Under the pieces are notes generated by a model. The model was given only the letters and a program-made list of their open reading frames with translations. It was not told where the DNA came from and searched no databases. The translations under genes and the position numbers were made by a program. Below, one piece after another: positions 1 through 7,329 of a stretch of DNA of 20,461 bases; position 1 is the first letter of the stretch; every line of letters starts with the position of its first letter. This stretch comes from a virus: positions 1 to 20,461 of the IMG/VR virus record IMGVR_UViG_3300036985_000412; one strand, written 5' to 3'.

Positions 1-3000
1 GCAAATCTAGAAATAAATGTATCTCCACCAAATATAATTTCTGGTTCTGCTGCTAAATTTAACATTCTTTGAAACCCTGTATCAATAGTTTCATAAGAAT
101 ATATTTGACCCCATTGTCCAATAAAAGTATTCTTTAAAGAAGCATAATAAGATACAACACTTATTGGCTGTTCTTTAGAAGGTACATTACAAGCTCCACT
201 ACTAGAAATAGTAAATCTAGATTTATCAATAATGTCTCCTCCTCCTAAAGTAACAAGATTAGGTGTATCTTTTGGAAAAGGCAATCCATCATATTTTTCT
301 GTTGTTTTAATAAAAACAGAAGATTCTCTATTCCAGTTATTAATTGGAGTATTATTAGTATCTCCAACAGTTTGTACTGCAGGAATAAGATATTGTTTAA
401 GATCAACTTCTCTTTGTTTAATACCTAAATCATTATCTATACTAGCACTATAATCATAATTAGCTATAGAGTTAAATGAATATGCAAAATTTCTTCTAGT
501 AATACCATTAATATAAATAGTTAAATAAGATTGATATGCAGTAAACATTGCAGCAGCATTAAAATCACCATAATCTGCTATTCTTTTAGAACTATCTAAT
601 GCAATTTTTTGAGCATTTTTTGTAAGTAATTTATACTTAGCATTATTTCTCACTTCAACAAAATGGGCTTTACCAGCACCAAACATTACATTTTCAAGTT
701 TTAATACATTACCTAAAAATGGTTGACCAAAAGATGTTTCTGGAGAATTAAATATTTGTCTACGTTTTTCTACAGCACCAATAACAGGTAAAGATTCTAT
801 TACTTTACAGTTTAATGATGACCTTCTTCCACCCTGTTTAATAGGTAAAATTACATTTTGTGGTTGTACAGTAGCAGGTTGTAATTGATCAAATCTCCAC
901 CCAAAAGGTCCAGTGGTAGCACATTGACAAGGAAGTATATCACTTGGAGTACAATCTTCAGAAATGTTTGTTACACCTACATTAACTACTGCATATGAAA
1001 AATCTGAAAAATCACAACCAGGACAACATCCCCTTCCATCTAAATAAAAACTATCAGGGTTAAGCGCAGTATTATCTGTTGTAAAAGGAGTAAACCAAGA
1101 TGCTTCAAATCCTGTAGCTCCCCCTTCACCTGTAATATAAAATACATCATAATTACCAGGGCCTATTGTAGCTTTACCTTCACCTGTAGTTTGTGGTCTT
1201 GATATTGAACAAATTTCAATTGTTTCTCCTACAGGAGGAAGATCATCATAAGTTATTTTATTTGTATTAGGATCTGAATACTGATATTTTCCTGGTGTAA
1301 TAGTTGTTATTAACCAAGGATCAGCTTGTCCTGCCCAAGCATTATTAGTAGTGTTTATAAAAGGGTCTGCATTAAGATCATTATAAGGATAATTTGGATA
1401 ATAATAATCTGTTTCTTCTTTTGTATATTTACCTACATTTCTTAATATACCTTTAGCTACAATAGATCTGTTTGTACTTCTATCTCCTCTAAGTATTTTA
1501 TACCCAACAATATTATCTTTCTGTTCTTTAGTAAGATTAGAATTTTGTATAAATGCTGTTATTGAACCATGATCAATTTTAACTCCCAAAGGAAATACAG
1601 CATCTCTTTGCATCACCATATTATCAGCACCTGTAAACATAGCTGATTCAAAATGTGGAGAAACTAGTACATCAGGAAATTTATGGTGTCTAATTTTTTG
1701 TCCTGCAAGTTCTCCCCACAATTCTAAATTACAAGGATACTCTTGGTCTGATTCCCAATAAGCAAATTCTCCATATTCATAAGGAGTAGCATTACCTATT
1801 TTTGGACCTGTAGCAACTCCAATTACAGAAGCTGTATTATATATTTTCCAATATGCACTATAACCTGTTCCAAAAGAATCTGTAAAATCAGGAGTTCCTA
1901 TAAAATCAGCATTATCTGTAGTTACATCTGGGTATTGTTCATTAATACCTATAACTCTACCTGGAATATGAAAACCATCTGTTTGTTTTCCATTCTTTAA
2001 AAGAAATGCAATTTCAAATGCATACACTTCGTCTCTAAGATATCCTCTTAGGTTTGTAGCATTTAATTCATCTGCATAGTTTTCTGTTGCAGGTATTTTA
2101 TATGTTTCCCATTGTAGGGATATTTGAGAAGCTATAGATTGATAATTAATTCTATCTATAGATGTAAGTTGATCCCATACAAGAACATCTTGTACAGCTG
2201 TTACATCTTGTGCTATTTCATAATAAGGATATTTTTCAAAAATATCTTCAATAGCTAATTGTATTTGTGTAACATTTTGACCAGAATAAGTTATTTTTTC
2301 TGTTGCTTGTTCAATATAATATGTACCTATTAATTCAGGGGTAGTAATATTATTAATTGTTTTTATTACAGCTAAATTATAATATTGAAACTGCCCTGTT
2401 AAATCAAGATTACTAATAGAAACAATAACTGATTTACCAACTTCATAATTATAATTAGGAGTGGTTATTTGTACATCTGCAATAGGTGTTGGATTTGTAA
2501 CAGAATAATATGATGTAAAAGGATTTCCTGCAGCATCACTATATTGAATAGCAAATTGATATGTTCCAGCTTTTAATGCTCCCCCAGATACAACATCAAC
2601 TATATCTAATTGAGGAATAGTAAAATTAGGTTGCAATAATATTTGATTACAATCTAGTTCTTGTGTATATTGAGGATCACATAAGTCAGATCCAACTTTT
2701 AATGTATATGGAAGATTTTCAATATCTAAATATCTTCTAGAATTAAATCCATCAGTCCAATATATTTCTGTTGTACAATTAGAAATCTTATGTACAACTT
2801 TTTGTATTGGATGGTTTATATCAAAGTTTAAACAAGAAGCATTAATTAACTTCTGATAAACACAATCATTATTATCCATAAATCCAATTTCACTACTTTG
2901 TGTAAGAGGATTGGATAAAAAGAATATGTGTTTACTTTTTTCTATAATAGCATGTTTACCAATTAATTGATAGCCTGAAGGAAACTGTAAACAAAATTCA

Positions 3001-3209
3001 TTCCCTGGTTCATTTTGATAGTTAACAGAAGATGAATCAAAGTTTTCTACAGCAGCATTTAAAGCATATGTTAATTGGCCTTTAGTAACTTGATTAACAC
3101 TATTATCTAGGTTTAATCCAGTTGAGGCAACATTATATTCATTATTAATGTTAGATTTATCATCTCCACCAAGAATGTCTTTAATTTTTTTTAATTTATC
3201 GTCAGCCAT
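1..3209 (-). CDS. very large crAss-like tail protein (muzzle-type candidate), 3' end outside window
   Basis: An open frame runs without a stop from the ATG at 3209 to the window edge, giving the first 1069 residues of a larger protein. It starts MADDKLKKIKDILGGDD, a charged helix, and continues as mixed beta-rich sequence with no signal peptide or membrane segment. A Cys-rich patch lies near residues 728-732 (GCCPGC), followed by CQC. It directly follows two ring-like tail proteins and an HU-like protein. In crAss-like phages of known structure, the very large protein next to the ring genes is the muzzle that closes the tail. Size, position and style fit that role, but the identification is inference; it could be another large tail-tip protein. 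The start is 7 bases downstream of the preceding stop, and the leader holds the AT-rich AATTAATTAAATT. Confidence 0.6.
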   Translation of the reverse strand, partial: MADDKLKKIKDILGGDDKSNINNEYNVASTGLNLDNSVNQVTKGQLTYALNAAVENFDSSSVNYQNEPGNEFCLQFPSGYQLIGKHAIIEKSKHIFFLSNPLTQSSEIGFMDNNDCVYQKLINASCLNFDINHPIQKVVHKISNCTTEIYWTDGFNSRRYLDIENLPYTLKVGSDLCDPQYTQELDCNQILLQPNFTIPQLDIVDVVSGGALKAGTYQFAIQYSDAAGNPFTSYYSVTNPTPIADVQITTPNYNYEVGKSVIVSISNLDLTGQFQYYNLAVIKTINNITTPELIGTYYIEQATEKITYSGQNVTQIQLAIEDIFEKYPYYEIAQDVTAVQDVLVWDQLTSIDRINYQSIASQISLQWETYKIPATENYADELNATNLRGYLRDEVYAFEIAFLLKNGKQTDGFHIPGRVIGINEQYPDVTTDNADFIGTPDFTDSFGTGYSAYWKIYNTASVIGVATGPKIGNATPYEYGEFAYWESDQEYPCNLELWGELAGQKIRHHKFPDVLVSPHFESAMFTGADNMVMQRDAVFPLGVKIDHGSITAFIQNSNLTKEQKDNIVGYKILRGDRSTNRSIVAKGILRNVGKYTKEETDYYYPNYPYNDLNADPFINTTNNAWAGQADPWLITTITPGKYQYSDPNTNKITYDDLPPVGETIEICSISRPQTTGEGKATIGPGNYDVFYITGEGGATGFEASWFTPFTTDNTALNPDSFYLDGRGCCPGCDFSDFSYAVVNVGVTNISEDCTPSDILPCQCATTGPFGWRFDQLQPATVQPQNVILPIKQGGRRSSLNCKVIESLPVIGAVEKRRQIFNSPETSFGQPFLGNVLKLENVMFGAGKAHFVEVRNNAKYKLLTKNAQKIALDSSKRIADYGDFNAAAMFTAYQSYLTIYINGITRRNFAYSFNSIANYDYSASIDNDLGIKQREVDLKQYLIPAVQTVGDTNNTPINNWNRESSVFIKTTEKYDGLPFPKDTPNLVTLGGGDIIDKSRFTISSSGACNVPSKEQPISVVSYYASLKNTFIGQWGQIYSYETIDTGFQRMLNLAAEPEIIFGGDTFISRF

Positions 3210-3216
3210 AATTTAA

Positions 3217-4155
3217 TTAATTGTTACGTCTTCTACCATATCTGTTAGTACGATTAGGAAGTTCATACATATTAAACCTGTTAAGATCATTTTTAATCCT
3301 TCTTTGTTTTTCCCAAGGAGTTTGTTTCTTAATTTCAATATCAGCCATTATAAATGCTTCTTCAGAAAGTTGTTTATAATATAAAAGTTTTTGCTGTAAT
3401 TGATTAAAAGTTTCATCATTAGTCTGATTAGTCAGCATTTCAAAAACTTTATATTTAATGAATGCTTCTACATATTCTCTAATACGATAGTTATCTGGAA
3501 TCAATTGATTAGATAATTCATCATATTCAGTACCATAGAACATTAAATGTACAAGTCCGTTTCTAAAATTAGTAACAAACTTATTATCTCTAATATCAAA
3601 TGAATCTAAAGAAGAAGCATTAGGAGTGAAGTTTTCTGTATAAGATAATTCACAATTCTGTCTTGCAGAAATATTACCTGGTTGCAACAAGAATTCTTTT
3701 TTATAAGAACGAGAAATCTCATTGTTTGTTTTATACACTGCTTGAGACAACACAGGCATACATGTACCTTGACACAAAGGATCTGGGCACCCTGTATTAT
3801 TACATGGTGTACCTCCAATAGTTAAAGGTGCAATTTGTATTGTTGTTGATGTAGCAGCTTGTGAATAAAAAGAATTAGCATCTTGATATGGTCTCAAAGG
3901 AATCTCTGAACACATCCAAGCTTCTCTAACAGCATAAAAGTTATCTGGAAGTCTTGCTTGGAAATCTTGTACTAATAAAGGAGCTTCAATAATTTGATAA
4001 GTTGTTCTTCCTAACTTTTTAAGACACTTATCTAAATATGTAGGAAACAAAAGATCATCCACTGCACCAGTGTCAAAGTAAGATTTTAATTCTTCTTTAA
4101 CAGTGGAATAGACAGGTTCTGGGCTAATAAAATTGTATTTGTAGTAGTAACTCAT
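3217..4155 (-). CDS. ring-type tail connector protein, 312 aa
   Basis: The protein begins MSYYYKYNFISPEPVY and has no signal peptide or membrane segment. A compact Cys group, C118, C123, C128 and C132, lies in a Gly/Pro-rich loop. The C-terminal third is helical and basic, ending RTNRYGRRRNN. The N-terminal part, with its YFDTGAVDDLLFPTYLDKCL segment, looks like the helical start of podoviral gp4/gp11-type tail adaptors, which stack as rings below the portal. It sits between an HU-like protein and the large tail protein, 10 bases after the previous stop. The leader AATAAATAAAATAAA in front of the ATG replaces a Shine-Dalgarno sequence. The ring role is inferred from context and general resemblance; it could be another tail-stabilising protein. 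Confidence 0.55.
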   Translation of the reverse strand: MSYYYKYNFISPEPVYSTVKEELKSYFDTGAVDDLLFPTYLDKCLKKLGRTTYQIIEAPLLVQDFQARLPDNFYAVREAWMCSEIPLRPYQDANSFYSQAATSTTIQIAPLTIGGTPCNNTGCPDPLCQGTCMPVLSQAVYKTNNEISRSYKKEFLLQPGNISARQNCELSYTENFTPNASSLDSFDIRDNKFVTNFRNGLVHLMFYGTEYDELSNQLIPDNYRIREYVEAFIKYKVFEMLTNQTNDETFNQLQQKLLYYKQLSEEAFIMADIEIKKQTPWEKQRRIKNDLNRFNMYELPNRTNRYGRRRNN

Positions 4156-4165
4156 TTTATTTTAT

Positions 4166-4645
4166 TTATTTAACATTATACTCTTTGTATATATGTTGAT
4201 ATTTATCATCTGTTTTTAAATAATGAGAAAGGAGTCTTGATGTTAATCTACAAGGTTTAAAATACCAAAGATCAGAATGTTTAAATCTTGCTGTGGTTTT
4301 AAACCAATGCCAGCCAAAGAAATATCCTTCTGTATGATAGTTAAAGTTATATATCACTTTACCTTTCTCTTTAGTTTTTTGCCAATCTATAGGAAGGTTA
4401 ATAAACTCTTTCCCATTAGCGTGTAACAATCTTTTTCTTTTCTTTTTATTAATTGAAAACTCTCCAAATCCAAAAGGTAATTTAATCTTATCTCCTGTTT
4501 CTAAAATGTGTTCTTTAAAAGACTCATTGAAAGAATATATGATGTTTCTCCACTCATCAAATGTTAATTTTATACTAGAATACTCTTTGCAAAATTTAAG
4601 ATAGTTATCTTTACTTGCACTCCTCCATTCTATCTTTGTTCTCAT
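4166..4645 (-). CDS. HU/IHF-like DNA-binding protein in the tail module, 159 aa
   Basis: Residues 28-72 follow the HU/IHF plan: a helical stretch, then ETGDKIKLPFGFGEFSINKK, which corresponds to the family's GD.V.LPGFGtF.v segment, then a run of basic residues (about K67-R72). The NLPIDWQKTKEKGK segment near residues 83-96 recalls the end of the HU fold. The C-terminal 60 residues are aromatic and basic and have no counterpart in HU. HU and IHF bend double-stranded DNA as dimers. Crassviral genomes are known to carry IHF-like genes inside the structural block, which fits this position between two ring-type genes. The ATG overlaps the stop of the preceding gene by one base (TAATG), indicating coupled translation. 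Whether it acts in packaging, in the virion or in regulation cannot be read from the sequence. Confidence 0.6.
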   Translation of the reverse strand: MRTKIEWRSASKDNYLKFCKEYSSIKLTFDEWRNIIYSFNESFKEHILETGDKIKLPFGFGEFSINKKKRKRLLHANGKEFINLPIDWQKTKEKGKVIYNFNYHTEGYFFGWHWFKTTARFKHSDLWYFKPCRLTSRLLSHYLKTDDKYQHIYKEYNVK

Positions 4646-5373
4646 TAGTTAGTAGGTTTTGTATTAGGTGCCTGACCATCTATTCCATCTTCAGTCATAT
4701 CTGTTTTAATTTGGAAATATGTAGTTAGAAGTTTTTGAGAAGTTAGTTGTAACACTTGTTGTTCTAAATACCCTGGACAAGCAAACTCTTTATCTAATGG
4801 ATTTTTGCAGAATTCTTCATCAGTCACTTGTGCATTACCACAGCTACAATCAGAATACATTACATCATTAGGAATATCTTCTTCAAAAAAAGCAACCAGT
4901 CTAAGACTTTGTAAAAAAGGGTTATTTACATATAGATAACCATTAGTTATCCAAAAATAGTTTTCTTTCTTAATTACAGGAAGTCTTAATAGATTGACAT
5001 ATCTATTTACAGTTATTTCTTTTAATTTCTTTCCAGATCCACTTAAAGCATTAATAGAATATACTCCTTGTATTGTATATTGATAGTTTCCTTCAGAAAT
5101 TCTAGGAATTTTAAATCTACTTCTAGCAACAGTACATTCATCTACATAATCACAACATTCAGAAATAGGTACTTGTACCAAATCTAAACAAGGAATTGTT
5201 GTAAATAATGTATCAGTGGACCAAAGTTTTCTAAGGTTTGTTTCTCTTTTTATAAGTAGAAGAGCATTATTTCTTATTTCAGAAGCAATAGCACGATCTG
5301 TTATCAACGAATCTGTTGATAATAGTTTATGTGCTGATCTTACATCTGATACTAATTTTCTTAATGTTGACAT
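4645..5373 (-). CDS. crAss-like ring / tail connector protein, 242 aa
   Basis: The N-terminus (MSTLRKLVSDVRSAHKLLST) is helical and is followed by DRAIASEIRNNALLLIKRET. The segment CCDYVDECTVARSRFKIPRI near residues 73-92 and the YSINALSGSGKKLKEITVNR stretch match my recollection of a conserved crAss-like tail protein, one of the rings of the portal-tail connector. The C-terminal part holds the Cys residues DCSCGNAQ, FCKN and FACPGY, then a Thr/Gly-rich tail. It starts 5 bases after the phosphoesterase stop and overlaps the next ATG by one base, so it belongs to one translationally coupled run. Membership of the crAss-like tail connector family is fairly secure; assignment to a numbered ring is not possible here. 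Confidence 0.68.
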   Translation of the reverse strand: MSTLRKLVSDVRSAHKLLSTDSLITDRAIASEIRNNALLLIKRETNLRKLWSTDTLFTTIPCLDLVQVPISECCDYVDECTVARSRFKIPRISEGNYQYTIQGVYSINALSGSGKKLKEITVNRYVNLLRLPVIKKENYFWITNGYLYVNNPFLQSLRLVAFFEEDIPNDVMYSDCSCGNAQVTDEEFCKNPLDKEFACPGYLEQQVLQLTSQKLLTTYFQIKTDMTEDGIDGQAPNTKPTN

Positions 5374-5378
5374 GTTGT

Positions 5379-6608
5379 TTATATTCTATGTTCAAACTCT
5401 GCCACTTTACCATGATATCTATCATATACTAAAGCAAGAGCAGCACGTACACTATGTACATAATTATTATCTAGGTGCCATCTATCAGTTCCTGAAAGAC
5501 TAGGCATTTGTTGTATTCTAACTCCTTTAGTTTCTTTTGCCATATAGTGATGTTTATCTCCTGTATGGATTTCTCTGTATTTACTATTACCAAACCATGC
5601 TCCATATTCTGGATGAGTGGCAAACAATAAAGGAAGATCTTCTAACTTGCAATTTCCATGGTGCCATCCAATGAATGTATTGCCTAACACCTTTGCTTTA
5701 ACTACACTATGATTTCTAATAAACTCTACATCATAATGTTCTTTAAAAAACACTTCTAATGCATGTGCTAAATAAAATGATTTAGTTCGATCATGATTAC
5801 CTTGCACTAAAATTACACATACATCATTAGCATTTGCTCTTAACATGTTAATTGTATCAACAAGAATAGAAAATCCTAATTCATATTCAGAACTATAATC
5901 CATAATAACATCTTGTGGAGTTCCTTGTGTAGTTTGATTTTGATAATTATCTGTATGAAAGAAATCATTAGATATTGGCAAAACCACTGTATTAATATTG
6001 TAAACACTTCTAACTTTATGTACCAAAGATTGTGCTACATTAAAAAACTTTAAAGCTCTTTGGTGAGGATCATTTTCTCCATCTACATATCTTTTAGCTA
6101 AATGGAAATCTGAAAGAGAAAGTTCTATATCAACATGTTCTTTAGAAAGATCAACATCTTCTTTATTTACTTCTAGTTGATTTGGAGTGTAGTTGTTTAA
6201 GAATTCTGTAAAGTCTTCTAAGGAGTAATCTTGTGGTTGTTTTCTTTTAGAAAAGACTGAGGAAGTGAATTTACCGTTTGGTAAGATTTTAGACCAGTAA
6301 TTAGTTATAATGTATTTGTCTAAGTTTATTTTATGTAGAGAAGCAAGTTCAAGATCATCTTTGGGTTCAAAGTCTGAGACAACTATACTTTCAATGGTGC
6401 CTTTTTCATTATTTACTTTTCTTGTACTTTCTTTATGTACAAGTTTTTTAAATCTGTGTGGATTATTTTTGTTTCTAATCTCTCTAAGGAGGCTATTTAA
6501 CTCATTTTCAGTAATCCCTAGTCTTTTAATGTAATATGCTTTTGATTTTTTAAAGCGTAAAAGTTTTTCTAGTTGTTCTATTAAATCTTGATTTTCAAAC
6601 ATATACAT
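5379..6608 (-). CDS. calcineurin-like metallophosphoesterase, 409 aa
   Basis: The metallophosphoesterase motifs appear in order: SDFH (D167, H169), a degenerate GD motif as SND (N214, D215) with D220, GNHD at 270-273, GWHHG at 314-318, and HTGDKHH at 348-354 in place of the usual GHxH. These residues would hold two metal ions and cleave a phosphoester or phosphodiester bond. Residues 1-50 are helical and charged with a helix-turn-helix feel (KAYYIKRLGITENELNSLL); residues 60-160 form an extra N-terminal region. No signal peptide is present. It is the first gene of the last operon, after a terminator, and precedes ring genes by 5 bases. A nuclease or DNA-repair-type role is possible, but the substrate is unknown. 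An alternative start is Met3. Confidence 0.85.
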   Translation of the reverse strand: MYMFENQDLIEQLEKLLRFKKSKAYYIKRLGITENELNSLLREIRNKNNPHRFKKLVHKESTRKVNNEKGTIESIVVSDFEPKDDLELASLHKINLDKYIITNYWSKILPNGKFTSSVFSKRKQPQDYSLEDFTEFLNNYTPNQLEVNKEDVDLSKEHVDIELSLSDFHLAKRYVDGENDPHQRALKFFNVAQSLVHKVRSVYNINTVVLPISNDFFHTDNYQNQTTQGTPQDVIMDYSSEYELGFSILVDTINMLRANANDVCVILVQGNHDRTKSFYLAHALEVFFKEHYDVEFIRNHSVVKAKVLGNTFIGWHHGNCKLEDLPLLFATHPEYGAWFGNSKYREIHTGDKHHYMAKETKGVRIQQMPSLSGTDRWHLDNNYVHSVRAALALVYDRYHGKVAEFEHRI

Positions 6609-6701
6609 TAGTTTTATTAAAATATCGTAAAGATAAATGTATTTTTATTATTATGCAAGTAATTTTAACGATGTAGGTTATTATTTATAACTAAAATAGT
6701 T

Positions 6702-6740
6702 AAAAACAAAAACTCCCAGACATACTAATATGTCTAGGAG
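6702..6740 (-). terminator. rho-independent terminator after the Thr-linker protein
   Basis: On the minus strand the arms CTCCTAGACATA and TATGTCTGGGAG form a 12-bp stem (one U-G pair) closed by the tetraloop TTAG, followed by TTTTTGTTTTT. It lies about 40 bases downstream of the stop at 6781 and separates the fibre block from the phosphoesterase operon. On the plus strand the U-G pair becomes a C-A mismatch, so the hairpin is complete only in the minus-strand transcript. The roughly 90 bases between it and the ATG at 6608 are AT-rich; I do not see a convincing Bacteroidota -33/-7 promoter there. Confidence 0.8.
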
Positions 6741-6776
6741 AAAGATCTTGTAAAACCAACAAAACAAGACTTTTTT
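6741..6776 (+). terminator. possible plus-strand terminator hairpin
   Basis: On the plus strand AAAGATCTTGT and ACAAGACTTT pair with one bulged A around a 12-base A-rich loop, and six T residues follow at 6771-6776. No plus-strand gene was found, so it would act on antisense transcription, or it may simply add to the minus-strand terminator beside it. The stem is weak. Confidence 0.3.
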
Positions 6777-6780
6777 AATA

Positions 6781-7323
6781 TTATGGACAGACTATTGGTA
6801 CTGTAGGCCCTATTTCACCTACATTATCAACACGTGCTGAATAATAATTAGGATAAGCTGTTAATTTAATATGATAATATTGTCCAGTTCCAACTATAGT
6901 TGTTACACCTGAAGGATCATCATATACAATATCTCCTGGTGATAATATTCCAAAGTTTGAAGTACCTATCCAACAAATAGAATCTAATGCTTCTCCACAA
7001 CCATTAACTGAATTACTTGTACTAGAAATTGAAGCTGGTTCTATTACTAAAGGACCTATAGTTGTAGTAGTGGTGGTAGTAGAAGATGTTGTAGTGGTTG
7101 TTGTACCTACAGGTATATTTGTATAATTTGTACAATAAACACCATTAGATTTAACTCTAATTGTATTTGTATAATCTGGTACTAAAGAAGAAGCATATCC
7201 TGCTTCTAATGCTGCTTTAGATACACCAGATTCAAAAGCTGCTAAGTATCCATCAAGATCTGAATAAAGATCAAAAGGACCTGAGTCTGCTCCTGCTGTT
7301 GTTAATGTTATTAAAACTGTCAT
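6781..7323 (-). CDS. fibre-associated protein with Thr-rich linker, 180 aa
   Basis: There are two small domains joined by a Thr tract. Residues 1-72 start MTVLITLTTAGADSGPFDLY and contain FESGVSKAALEAGYASSLVP and TIRVKSNGVYCTNYTNIPV, a compact domain I associate with repeated adhesion modules in Bacteroidota phage proteins. Residues 74-88 are almost only Thr and Ser. Residues 90-180 form a second beta-rich domain with C109, C117 and C179. There is no signal peptide. It starts 6 bases after the stop of the big fibre and is the last gene before a terminator, so it is probably a fibre-tip or decoration protein made with the fibres. The role is inferred from position and the linker; the family is not firmly recognised. 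Confidence 0.6.
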   Translation of the reverse strand: MTVLITLTTAGADSGPFDLYSDLDGYLAAFESGVSKAALEAGYASSLVPDYTNTIRVKSNGVYCTNYTNIPVGTTTTTTSSTTTTTTTIGPLVIEPASISSTSNSVNGCGEALDSICWIGTSNFGILSPGDIVYDDPSGVTTIVGTGQYYHIKLTAYPNYYSARVDNVGEIGPTVPIVCP

Positions 7324-7329
7324 ATTGGT

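Noticed and set aside
232-453. 73-residue plus-strand open frame inside the large tail protein gene
   Set aside because: It lies wholly opposite a long, well-formed minus-strand frame, and its composition is that of the complement of coding sequence. The same applies to the plus-strand frames at 5216-5503, 6310-6534, 11908-12147, 16642-16824, 17986-18279 and 18400-18690.
3606-3818. 70-residue minus-strand frame inside the 312-residue ring-type gene
   Set aside because: It is an alternative frame of a recognisable gene, with no separate start context and no sensible protein composition.
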